This document shows, piece after piece, positions 1-12,282 of a DNA stretch of 64,000 nucleotides (its first letter is position 1; the number at the start of each line of letters is the position of its first letter). The translations under genes and the position numbers were made by a program. The notes under the pieces were generated by a model. That model was not told the DNA's origin. It searched no databases and was given only the letters and a program-made list of their open reading frames with translations. Source of the DNA: Acanthaster planci (lineage: Eukaryota; Echinodermata; Asteroidea; Valvatida; Acanthasteridae); assembly GCF_001949145.1 (NCBI RefSeq), contig NW_019091461.1:868001-932000 (forward strand), written 5' to 3'.

Positions 1-3000
1 GACTTGTTTCCAACTAGATGTATTTTGGGATTGAAGGAAGCCGTGCCCTAGATTCCACCTGGAGAGGTTTCCCTGCAACTCGGCAATAAAGCACATTCAT
101 CATTTCAATCTTGATGAGGTTTCAGCTGCCAGGTACGCTGGCTTATATCCAAGAACGAAATATTGGCACTGACAGGCGCTACAACGTGGCATCTTCTTAG
201 CTAACAGCGTGTTCTGTTTTACCCCTCTTCTTTTTGTGCAGGCAAATACACGATGCGGTTTAACAATCAGACGACTCAGTACGATAGCCAAGATACGGAG
301 GCCGAGACGAGCCAGGCATTTTTGTAGCGGTGTCGTTCCTTGTGGTGTAATGGACATTTTCAAAACGCAATAGCTAAATGTACATGGCCACTTAAATCTT
401 TGTAAGAGCATTTGAGTGTCAAGTGATGGATCCCATGCCCCCCCTCCCCTGTCGGGATGTTGTTGATTCTATACGAAAGGGTTCACCCTTCACCGACAAT
501 GTCCACTGGTTAAGATGTCGAAATAAATAAATTGTTAAATCAATTCGGTATAGAATAAATCCCGCGAATGCTTTATAAAACCAATGTGAACTCTGACCAC
601 TGACAATATGAGAAATTAGTGTTACAGTAGATTTTAACGTAGAAAAAAATAACTAAAAGAAACAAATATGGGATCATAGAGAGCTTGAAAATCAATAATT
701 GACTAAAGGGACCAAGTCGAAACGTCCAAATATACCGACGGAAAGCTGGGAAAACAGGAAAGGTACGGTAGTAATTCAGATATTGGTCGAATATTGCACG
801 AAAACCCAAAAGAGAATGAATAGACAAAAATATTTTGTTGGATTTCAAAATACTGTACAGGATTTTACTGGACATTTGGGCATGACTGGTGAGTCGACTG
901 TAGTGTATCGTCAGCCTGCCGAACTATCACACCCGTAAATCCTTTTCAATAAGTTCCTGTCCTCTGTGTAAGAATATTTGCATTCATCTCCGGGTGTCTT
1001 GTGCACATACTTGATACTGGATTATGGCACTTTGTCCTGAATTGGGAAACATAATTCCGATTTTATAGCACTTTTGAGTTGTAGTGGGCAGGGGCAAAAA
1101 AGTTCCTGAAAAAGTGTGGACAAATTACGGCAAAGTAAGCATGGGATAGAGTGCGGACATTGCAAATTGTTCATCTTTGACCTGAGCAGGATTTGAAGAG
1201 GGTTTTGCGTCCGCAGGAACGGGTGCTGATTTCAACTGGAAACGTGATCATCCAGCAGGACTGTTGCCCCTCGAAACAAAAACATGCATGTAGAACATTT
1301 TGCGCAATGTATCGAAAACAATGAGTAATGCTCACCTCCAGCATGATGCTCTGAGCCAAAGGCCATGACAACCAAGAAAAGAATAGCGTGACTCTGTGAT
1401 AGCCTTTGTCGCTATGTTGGACAGAGTTTGGTTTCAAGAATACATGGATTCGCTCAAAGTAGATGACTGTTTGGGTGAGTCAAACGAAGACGACGGTGAC
1501 ATAGTTTGACGCATGATTGTCAATCGTTGTGCCACACAAGCTAGTATTTTGTAGTGTCGTTGAAAAGGTTTTGGATCTCAACTATTTTGTATTCAGTGTG
1601 GAAACTGTATATGGTCGTAACAGCCCGTTCAGAATTTACTGGAATAATGATTTAATTTTTCTATGAGAAATTATACCCGTCTTTTGTGTTTTCCCTGGCG
1701 AAGCAGCTCCATGTTTTAAAAAGCGTTGTTTAGCCGTCCTTTGTGAAAAATGAAAATGAACGTTTTTGACTTGGTGACCATAACAAACATTTTGATGCAT
1801 GTAGTAATGACTATAAAGGACGTTGACTACAACATGAACGAAAAGTTGTTTTACATTTAACAGCTGTTGACGGTTGTGATGTAGGACATGGCTTTTTCCT
1901 GTATTCAACAGTGGCAACTGCAGTGTTCTATTGTAAAGAGCATGCGCCATGCCCATCAGGATTTGGCAGGCTTTCATGCAAATCTCATTTTTATGTGTTC
2001 GACACTTGATCTTCTAGACCAGTGATATTAGCATGTCCGAGACGTGCACGACAGAAAAAAGACGCCCTACCCGACCGGGGAAATCATTCTGTTTAATGCT
2101 TGTTGAGGGACAAACTTGTCCCCAAAACAGTCGTGATTTACTTTTAGCACGTGGGTGTTGAATGCGCGCAGCATTGCAAGATATACAGAAATCTGACAAT
2201 GCGTGAAACTCCATCCTTCACGGGTGTGCTAAACGGAACGGCTGGAATCACAACTGCGATGCTGACTATTCTTGCACTATGGTTTGCCTGCAATCCAAGA
2301 TTTCACACTGACATACCGCTTCACTTTCGGGGGACTTTGATTTCGAGTCGTTTTCTCCAGAGGTGTCACTTAGTTTCCACGGCTCAAGCTGACAGGTTTC
2401 GGCGCGCATGGATATCATAAAACGATATCGGTATGATAACCCGGGGCTCCTTGCGTATTTTTACCTGCGCATTTTCAGCGAATCGGACCGGCCAATTTGA
2501 TTAATTTTGTTTTGGCTTCCACTTACGGTGAAACGCGAGACGTCCTGAAATTCATTGCCAACCAGCATGTGACCCTGGGTGATTTTAATTTTCATACAAA
2601 CAGCTTGAGCGGGAATTACTGGAAGGGTTTGAGTCCCCCCCCCGCCGCCCCCGCCTGACTCTTCTTTGCATGCTTGGCAGTTGCGTGCGCCGCTGTCGCC
2701 GTAACCCTACAACAATCCGATTAAGATGATTGGATAGTCCGTACTGCCATGCTAATTGAATGCGACATGTGACGCTGAGGGGGTACTGTTCCCTGGACCA
2801 GCTGACGTGCGATTTGGAACTCTCGATTTACCGTGCGGCTTAAGCAAAGCATGCAACCTTTCAGTAGTCTTCTAAGATGTTCAATTTTTTTAGGGAGACG
2901 TTACAATCGGACGAACTTATCAGGACTTGAAGACTGACGGACAGTCTTTGAGGAAACAAGACAATTGGACGAAATGAGTAAACCTACGGACAAAAAGCAA

Positions 3001-3404
3001 GGCTTACGAAAAAAATGTGAAGAAAAACAAAGCTGTGGTCCTAAATATGGTCTCCCTAGCTACAACAAGGTAAAAAAAGAGTACGTAGTTGTCACACCAT
3101 CAGTCGATGGAAATAATTGTTACTCAGCCTGTAAACACTTGTCAAAATATCATCGTTGGTCAATATTTGAACATACATCTTTGGCGAAGTTCCTATACAT
3201 GTACATATTCTTCTCTTGTAAAGTGCATGTACATTAAATCAATGATCGTAAATGTTACAGCAGTGACAGTTGAAAAATAAAAAATTCGTGTGGCATACTT
3301 CCGTCCATGTTTCTAACTAAAAGTTTTTTTGAAAAGCAGAACAAAATCTGTAGAGAGGCCATGTCGCCCGCTCCTCTTAAAGTTCCTTGAAATTTCAACT
3401 GGAA
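1..3404. other. Upstream non-coding stretch, no gene seen
   Basis: No reading frame here has recognisable domains or protein-like composition. The longest open stretches are about 100 codons, which is expected by chance. A C-rich run at about 2634-2656 (a run of nine or more C, then CCGCCCCCGCC) is the only marked compositional feature; its complement is G-rich. No splice-site-bounded protein homology was recognised on either strand. Confidence 0.6.
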
Positions 3405-3475
3405 CACAGACTAGTAGTGATCAGTGATCACTACTAGTCTGTGCCTTCATAGGCATTATACAAATGCCTATGAAG
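3405..3475. repeat. Two adjacent near-perfect palindromes (39 bp and 31 bp)
   Basis: The first is 3405-3443: 19-bp arms reading CACAGACTAGTAGTGATCA and its exact reverse complement around a single central G. One base later a second begins at 3445-3475: 12-bp arms CTTCATAGGCAT and ATGCCTATGAAG around a 7-base loop. Both are exact. They would extrude as cruciforms or fold as strong RNA hairpins. They could be the end of a foldback or other transposon, or an independent insertion. Neither unit was noticed elsewhere in the window, and no gene is adjacent. Confidence 0.85.
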
Positions 3476-6399
3476 ACATGTACTGGCAAGCACCTGCACT
3501 ACAGTTCAGTGGAGGTGAATTGCGTTGATTCACTTTGTGCGCGCCATTTTTCAGTTTTTAAATCTTTCATGTTTTCAGGTCGCGACTTCCCTGACTTGTT
3601 ACCCGGAGAGAGTTTGACCTCCCTGCTGAAACTGGCCCTCTTTCAGGTGTTGGCAGGAAGAGAATACCATATTCTGGCCTTGGATTTCGATCTCCGATGG
3701 CTGACCCTCAACTACCAGGTTCAAACATGGTCAGCCGTCGCTTTTTCTCGTCAAAGCGAATCTTGGGTACTCGTTTAACGATTCATAGATTACCATCGAC
3801 CTCCAGTTTCCGGACAGACTGACAAGACAAGAGGTAGTTACACACATCATGAGACACATCGCGAGCACGCGTGGACGTGAAACGATTATCAGATTGTGAG
3901 CAATGCAGACAAGCAGATGATATATGAGTAAAATATTTGTACAGAATTGTTCACTTTGATTTGTTTTTGTAAGTGGAATTTGAAGCAGCACAATAAACAA
4001 TGTAAGGAATAAAGAGTAAGCAAAACTGTGGTAAGTCTGTTGTGATTTTGTCATGAGTTTTAAACTGAATTGAATTTCTTTTAATTACAAAGTTATCTTA
4101 ATCTCTGCCGACTCTCACGTATGGTAATATGTTCTGAAAATTTAGCAAATCGTCTAGTTTTCATCTATGATTGACGTTTTACGTGCCTTTTCTCATAAAA
4201 AATCAACATGGGCCCACTAGGAATAAAACTACCCGTTAAAAAAGGTCCACACAATGCAATTTTGAATGCAATCATTATCTTGAACATGTAACCATATGTT
4301 TGAATTCACTTTATTTTTAGGTTTTTTTTTGTTTTGCTGTTTCAAAAGGCATAGGAGTAGGACTACCTGTATTGGTTTTTATGCTAATGCAAATTTCCAT
4401 ATTCATAACCAAACCACAATGCCATTTTAGGGAGAACATTTTAATGTTCATGCATTTATTAGTTCCCCAAAATTGCTTGAATCATTGATTTCTTTTTATT
4501 GCGGGTTATTGTTGTTTATCTACAAGACGATAGGCATAAGAAGAACTTGTTTTACCAGAAATATTATTACTTACACAAAACAGCGTCTTCCCTGAATGAC
4601 ATCACAGCAACAGTTCCCTCAGTTATCTCTTATTGAAAGAAACCTGAGATTCCCCTAGTTTAGTTTTTTGACATGACTTTTGATTCCCCGAGAAATCACT
4701 GGATGAAATACGAACGCGGTACACTAGAACTCGCAAATCAGTACCAGGGGAGTCACTTGAGAAGCCGAAATATCAGGAAATCAATGAGGGATTTTTTTTA
4801 ATTAGTAAAACGTGGAAATCTGCCGAGAGGTTTGTTCAAGAGTGACGCTGCGTGTATCCAAGTATCAACAGTGGTCTGATGTTAAGTTATTGAGATTGCA
4901 ATGGAGGGCCAAAATAAAGAAACTCTAAATGAAAGCTTGTGCGATCATTTGAAGAAACAGAATTTCAGTTCCTGGCTTTTAAAAACATAGCCTAGTTTTG
5001 CAACCATGCCCAAAACCCTTTTTATTTTGCACTTTTGCACAATGGAATTAGACCAGGAAAAGTGTACGTGTCGGTGTTTTTAGCCGGAAAATCTAAGTCG
5101 GAGTCTTGGCATTGCAACGGGTGACGCGATATATACAGCTGCCCTGGACCGGATCCCCTTCTTCATCTTGTGTCTTACAGCACGCTCGACCGTTGAAGCC
5201 CAAGTTAGACACACTTTTTCCCCCCTTCGTCATTCTTTCTTTACCCGTCGCCCCAGAGTAATCAAAGCCGGTAATAAAATGCCAGTATCCGGATAGTGTT
5301 CCGCAATCGAAGATATCCAGCGTGGAGCCCCCTGTGGACTGCGGGGCCCCCAAACTTAGATCACCTCAACCCGGGCCGCTTCTCGCCGCACAGCCTACCT
5401 TGCCTCTCCTCCTGTGTTTCGGTTCCCGCCCGTCCCGCAGCGAATTCCCCTCTCGCGGAAAATTTATCCAGACGGGGGGCTATTTCGCCCAAAGTGGAGT
5501 GAATATCGAGTCTCGGGTTGGGCATATCGATCTGATGAGATGGAGAGAGAAGACGATTCGCCTCAGCTCGACAGCGTGCATGGCAGTCTTCAATTAAGGA
5601 GTTTTTGTTCCATTGCGTTTAGAAGGGCGTGCTTTTGCGGGCGGTTTGTTCCGTCAGTGATTAGAAATATATTTACATTGCTGAAAAATTGAAGCGAACC
5701 GAATATTGGTGAGGGTAAAAGAAATACAAGTAGGGAACAAATTTATTTTTTCTCCCCTTATAAAATGGAGTTTTCATTTCAAATTTAAGTAGGGAAGCAA
5801 AAGGTGAGTGATTATTATCGTCAATTTCTGCTGCATTTTGATGCGTCCCCAAGCACATCACTAGTATCAGCACTGTCACTAATTAGTAATAAGCCCTGGG
5901 AGACGTTCACTATTGGGTAATATCAGCACAAGAATCAATTTTCATTTCTGGGATCTGGGCACCAAGCACAAGATTTTCATGAATATGCATCGAAATCCGT
6001 TTCAGTTATATTCAACCGGGGGCCGACTGTAACCTTTTTTTGAAGGTTTAGCAGAAGGAAATTCATTCGGACTCTGAGCACGTCTGAGCAAGAGCTACTC
6101 TGAGTGAATGTCCCGATTCGGGATCTTTACACCAGCAATCCGTGCATAAACGCCTTAGGGTTGGCGCGCGGTGATAGTACGTACCGGTACATCTTGTGTA
6201 CCTACCCGATGCGTATTCTGAACAGGCCCGCTCTGTGCCGAGTTCATCTGCGGCAAAAAAGTGCAAACAGCTGAAAGACTGGGGAGAAACAGGGGCTGGA
6301 GGAAAATGGAATATCTCTGATTATACTTAGCAACAGTCTGAAAATGCTGACTGTGCATGCTTGAGTCTGGTTATTGTACATTCAGTAACAATTGTGGGG

Positions 6400-6533
6400 A
6401 CAACAACGACGACGGCGACGGCTACAGAAAAAATAGTGACGACAGTAGTGAGAACAGCAGCAACGACAATGACGACGACAGAGACGACAGCAGCAACGAA
6501 AGCATCAGTAGCAACAACATCAATATTAGCTGC
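6400..6533. repeat. Imperfect CAA/CGA/ACG trinucleotide repeat field
   Basis: A run of triplets such as CAACAACGACGACGGCGACG followed by mixed ACG, ACA and GCA triplets. All three frames on the + strand read as low-complexity Thr/Ala, Asn/Asp/Ser or similar runs, which is what a decayed microsatellite gives. It should not be read as a coding exon. Confidence 0.75.
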
Positions 6534-9500
6534 AAAGACAGTAGGCCAACATGTATTGAAGCAATAACCTGCCCCAGCCTCGCTAACAGCAAAAATAAAG
6601 TACACTGGTTTGGCCAAGCAGTGACCAGGGTCAAAGCGAGGCTGTGCTCGACTGTGGTAACGGTACCCGAAGTTACCTCAAGACGTCCGTGATTGCGACA
6701 TGTCAATTTTGCTTACGGTGCATTAGGGTTGCAGGTGTTCGTCTGGGAAGTAACGGCCTCGCTTACTCCACGTTCTAATTTCTACTACAGCTCTTAACGT
6801 CGGTCCATTAGTAAACACTGACCAATTTTTGAATCCCAGAGCAGTCACCTGACGCCTCGGAAAACCTCATTATGCCTTTAAACTAAAAAATAAAACTAAA
6901 GGATAAACCGTACGATAAGGTCCACAAAGACACCAAAACGTGCTACCTCACCATTTTCAGGTTTTGCATCTGCTTTGTATTTCTAATTTGCAATCTTATT
7001 TTGCTTCAATTTAAAGCGCAAGTGCTTTGTGCGCTGCAAACATGAAACCTCTCACTGTCGTCATGAATGAGTGGTGTGTTTCTTGACAAGATCACGAAGG
7101 ACAGGCAGGCCAGCACGAAGGGTATCTGTCTTCAAAAGCAATTTACCCCTTGGCTTTGTTTCTTCAACCATTTGGATCTCCCCGCTATATGGACAATTCT
7201 TCAGCTACGGAATACTATACTTCGTTCTCCCCACTTATGATTATGGTGCCCTAATGACGTTTAGCTTCGGGAGCCATGATACCTCACTACACAAATATTA
7301 TGATTAGGAATTCCTTTCACCAATTTCCGTGAGGAAAAAACAGCAATAAATTGATTAGATTCGCATCGAGAGACACCAAAGCAGCATCTTCAAGGCTGTT
7401 TGCCTTGGCTTGTGCACGTGAGCCAATATTCATTATTTCAGTTTTCCGACAGCCAGCGAATTTACTTATTTTTTTCCACCTCAACCAGAAAAATATCAAA
7501 AATAATCCAAGACATTTTGGATAAACATATTCTGTTTGTTTATTCTTTGTGTGTGTGTTTCTGCATTATTATAAGAAAATGGTTATTTTTTTTTTCAAAT
7601 GCTGAGCTAAAAAAGAGAAGAAAACACTAACCCATGAAAATCATAAGCATGTAATAAACGGTGAACCAATTTTGTGAAATCTATTGTCAGAATTTCAAAC
7701 GAAGAAATATCCTTAGCGTGTTTCTCGCACCTGACAGATTTGATCTTCAGTGCCAAATTAGTCTAGAAGAAGACAGGGGCTTGCTCGGATGCCAAAATGT
7801 TTTCTCCTCCGTCCAACGGGTGATTCGCGTCGCGCATTAAACTATGCAAAGAACCGAGAATTGTCGGCCGTGTTTCTTCTGGACAGGGAGTGAGGGGAAG
7901 GGAAAAATCAATCAGGAAAATTCGAAGCGAAGGTTGGAAAAAGATTGACTGTAGCTTGTTGGCGTGTCCAGGGGGTCATTATGTGTGAAACCAAAGACGG
8001 GGGGATGGGCCGCGTGTATTGCTAATGGCGAACGGCGTGAGATCGATACGCGCACGGCTAATATACCTGGACTGCGCACTGCCTTTCAATTGCATTAATG
8101 ATCGCGATGAGCCCACCAGCGAGCTTGCGCACTTGATCCGGAGGCGGGCGAGTGAAACCTTCCTGTTCACTGCGCTTTGGACCTGCTGAATGTTATTGTC
8201 TTTCGCACTGCGATCGCTCAGGAAGAATGTAGTTGAAGAAAAGAATGCCAAGTCACCTGTTTTCTGTATGGTGTGTGATAAGTCGGAATTCGCTTTTCAC
8301 TACACGGAGGAAAAATTCGATGCGTCCTGGACTTTTGCACGTTAACTGAGAGGCGCCAGGGACAATGGTTTAAAGGTAAGAGCTCCGTGGATCTGGACAG
8401 TTGGCTTTTTTGGCACTGAAAGGAGAACTTTTTATCCAACGTTTACCATTGCCAACGTTATTTTAACTTGATACGTTTTGCTTAATTAAAACCGCCTTCG
8501 GCACCACGTTCTCAGCTGACAATAAAGCAAGGTTTGCAAGGGCACCGCAAGGCAGAAAACAACGTCAAGAAGCTTGATGTTAATTCATCATTGTTCATCA
8601 TATTGTGGGCTTTAAGTTAAATTAGCGAGGTGTTCAATCGGCAAAGAAAGCACCACAGAGGCTTTTGTTCTATTTACCTGACAAAAATCTAACTTGTGTC
8701 TTTGATGGTGATTAGTACATCTCAAAGCTATTGGAGAGACAGACGCGAAAATGCAATGGCATTAACAATTACCAAAAAACATCTCATGCAGTTATTCCTT
8801 CCAGGAAGAAGCGGCATGATGCTGCTTGAAAGGCAAGACCTCAGAATGGCCGCCCTGTTTTTTTTCCTGCCCTATTTTTCTGCACTGGTAATGGAATATT
8901 GTTTAGAAAATGAGCAATGTCCCGCAACAGAATCTTAACGGCGCGTGCACTTGATTCATACAGCCCGCCCATTTGCACGGGGGGCTCCATTACAGTAATC
9001 ACTGTGACACCAAACCTGATTAAACAGATAAATTCTCCCGTAAGACTGTTTTGGCGAGGAGTGCACGGGAAAGAATCATAAATTAGTCTGAAAGCAATCA
9101 AGTGAGGCAGCACCCACAGAGCCAGAGGCCGTAGCGTAAAATATCATACCACACTCTAGGAAGACTCGACCAGCTATAAATTGCTGTATTAAAACAACCG
9201 AACAAAAATTTGTTTCCCTTCCAAAATGCACGACCTAAATCACTGCCCGTACTCAGCGTCTCAAACTCAGACATCACATCGTTCCCTCTCTCCAATAAAG
9301 ACGATTCAGAGAAAACGGATTCGTCCGATCGGGACGATCGCCGTCTTTCACTTTGCGGTGGAGGGATTCCAAGCGGTTAAAAGGGGTTGGAAATTTAAGC
9401 TTTGCTGTGATCAACATTTCAAGGAAAGTGCAATAATGTGAGCACTTTGCATCTTAGTTGTACGAATTTTTACATTATTACCTTCCCAAACCACTGTATC

Positions 9501-10363
9501 AAAAGCTGAACACGTTGCAAAGTGGAAGCACGATGCTCCTTACAATGTCTTTATAAATCGGCTTGAAGTCATGGGAAAAAAATCTAACAAGGGCAGACGA
9601 AGAATGCAGATGCACTGTGCATCATTAGCTTTATTGGCCACCCCTAATTGCCACGCAACATTTTACAAGGATAAGGACATCGCCAGCTGGCAAACAATGA
9701 CGTCAATCTTGGCCAACCACTCCTGGCGTTTACACCGCAAAGCCACACGCGTGAACTTGGAAAACCGCGGACTACCTGCCCGCGTACATGCGCGGCAGGT
9801 AGCGGCGCAACTGCCGCAGCTTGTCATCAGAGTCCGCGTTATTAGATCGCCACGGCAGCCCGACTGACTACCGCCAGTCCGGCGACGGCCGAAGGGATGT
9901 GAAGCCGGCCAAAGTGCGGTTGGCAGTCTGTAACCTAACTCATTGTCAATATTCCCCTACTCTCTCCGCCATTACACGTTCTGCACTTCAACTGTTCTTT
10001 GTCTCCAAACCGAAACAAGCGGTTGTCTTTTCCGGATGAGTTACCCACCTTCCACCGCGCTTCCAATCTTATTCTCCCCCTACAAAATCAATGCTGTAAC
10101 CTTTACGGTAAGCAACCAGGACAGTGGTATTGGGCACGATTTGGTAGAAGCGGATTGCAAACAGGAAACCCTGGTTTTTACTGGGATCGATACGTTGGGA
10201 TATTTGGAGCACCAAAATTGAGTCACATGGTCATTATGTTCTCACGTGCACAGTTGCCCGAAAGAATCATGTGCTTCGACGATTTTGTGCCAGCCACAAT
10301 TGGTTAGCCGTGTCTGAGGTTCCGTTCGTGATAATAGCAGGATTTGTGACCAAATAGAGCAGA

Positions 10364-10391
10364 GGCGGGGGTGGGGGGTGAGGAGGGCCGG
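10364..10391 (+). repeat. G-rich tract with G-quadruplex potential
   Basis: Runs of 5, 6, 2 and 3 G occur within 28 bases, separated by T, TGA and A. The last runs are short, so any quadruplex would include a two-tetrad or bulged version. It lies in non-coding DNA about 12.6 kb upstream of the receptor start codon. Confidence 0.4.
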
Positions 10392-11615
10392 TCCGCTTCC
10401 GTCGATCTGGATCTCTTTTCTCGTTTGCCCGACCCTTTGCTTGCAGATGGCAAGTTAGCACAGTCAGGATTTCATGGATAGATATCACGAGAACGTGTTC
10501 AGTCGGGACCCTCTACTCACTCAAAGTAGAACCTTGAAAAGTACAATCTTGCGGTAGCTTGCAAAGTCAGGGTTCTGGCCCTCGGATCAGTTTCCGTTGG
10601 AGCGTCGAGCAAGGTTTGCTCTATGGTTGGAGCATCAAGTGTTGCAACTCTTATTGTGATCCTTAGCTTATTTCGTGGTACTTCACCAGTAAAAGATGTC
10701 GCTCTATACATTTCCTTGCTCTATGCTCTATAGGACCAGCGAAGTACCGATATTAAAACTGGCCTTACAAATTGCATATTAAGGAGGAGGTACGTCCGCT
10801 GAGTAAGTTCTGCGGTTTCTCTCTGAGCGGATTTTTTTCGCTCATCGCAAAAGATAACAAAACTGATGCATCAGTACCCATCCCTTCAACCATCACTGTA
10901 TATTCTTTTCCAAGGAATCAGACGGTTTATTGGCCGGTGCATTCCATCATCGTCACTAAACAATTTATCCGACTCTAGATTGTTCAATCTCTTACGAAGC
11001 ACGTTGGGCAAATCATCTGGTTTCGCAGATCGACTCTCCCCAGTCAATCGGGGTGGTCACGGACAGGAATTCCAAGTGACCCACACTTGCTGCTCGCCTA
11101 GAGGAGCCGTAAGTTACTTTTTTGAGGGAGAAATATCTGGAGGGAAAGGGGGGCGGACCTAAGTAAATTGGCTCGATGTAGCCGAACCACCACTTTGCGG
11201 AATTTGTGCTGACATCTTTGGATTGAAAATGAAAAGTGAAGAGAAATAATGCGACGAGAAAGCCGCGCGTCTCAAGCTGTGTAAGTTCTCTTTCAAGACG
11301 CCATTTCGATCTGTGCTGGCTAATGCCACCTCCACGTTTGGGTTAATTGCCTCGACGGATAAATGTCTGGCAGCAGATCACAAGGGGATATTTCACTTAG
11401 TTAAATAGACATCCGGTAACTCAATACGACAAAATCAGTGCTACCCATAGTGCAAAGTTGTAACCAACAACGAAATAAACAAAGCTCAAACACGTTGCGA
11501 CTTAGACAAACATGGCTAAAACATGTCCTGAAACATTCATCTTTGTAAGAATAGGTATTCAGAACTTCACCCCATTTTATAAAACGTCTTCCAAAACTTC
11601 TGCCTCTCCGATATA

Positions 11616-11654
11616 CAGTGGCGTATCCAATGGAGGCAAGGGAGGACTTGCCCC
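11616..11654 (+). mobile_element. DNA-transposon terminus-like sequence (CAGTGGCGTATCCA)
   Basis: The block starts CAGTGGCGTATCCA and continues into a purine-rich GGAGGCAAGGGAGGA and then TTGCCCC. The CAGTGGCG start is typical of termini of hAT-type and related non-autonomous elements in invertebrate genomes. Related starts occur at 33366 (CAGTGGCATATCCAGG) and on the - strand ending at 28633 (CAGTGGCGACGGATG). No matching opposite terminus or transposase was found, so this is probably a fragment. Confidence 0.4.
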
Positions 11655-12177
11655 GACGGATTCTTTTAAGCCAAAAAGTACTTCATAGGTATGACAGTAA
11701 TTTATGTTTATTTATCAGATATAAGCACCAAAACCCTGAAAAAGCTACACCATGAAATAAGAGCAAGGATGCCAGGACCGCGAGTATTGGGTTTTTTATA
11801 TTCTTTCCACCCCAACATCATGTTGAATGAAGCCGTATCTGCTTTTGAATTCCTCCCCTCGACATCTAAAGCTGGATACGGCGCTGCCGATATATCCACT
11901 GCGACTAGCGTTAGAGCCATGAAAGTGATGACTAATTTTTGTATCATGTTCTACACGTTTCCGTGTGCCCGTGTGATTTTCCGTATTCGTAGGTACAGCC
12001 CTGATGCAATCATTGCGTTCGTTGCTTTTTTACCACTTTGCGAGGCCATCCACGTGTTACTGCAGGTGTATTCGGTTACAAATATAATTTCGCTGTGGCG
12101 TGTAAGAGTGGGGTTTGCTCTTAAAAGCGATTTATGGGATGCTTGCTCTAAATATATGAGATTTAATCCGCAGTAAT

Positions 12178-12282
12178 CTCGGTGGCTGAGAGGTAAGGCG
12201 TGGTAAACTTGACAGTGTATGCGCACCGCTCTGGAACGCAGACAACGGAGGCAGTGAAACGCGCAGGTTGGACCCCTGGAGT
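12178..12282 (+). repeat. tRNA-like A-box/B-box pair, possible SINE head or decayed tRNA
   Basis: The text CTCGGTGGCTGAGAGGTAAGG resembles the D-arm/A-box of class II (Ser/Leu-like) tRNAs. About 85 bp downstream CAGGTTGGACCCCTGG can form a T-arm-like hairpin and resembles a B box with one change from GGTTCGANNCC. No clean acceptor or anticodon stem was found, so this is more likely a tRNA-derived SINE fragment or chance than a working tRNA gene. Confidence 0.25.

Noticed and set aside
11691-12176. 161-codon open frame on the + strand
   Set aside because: Composition is erratic with no domain or signal. It starts next to a transposon-like terminus and ends at a tRNA-like repeat, so it is probably chance.
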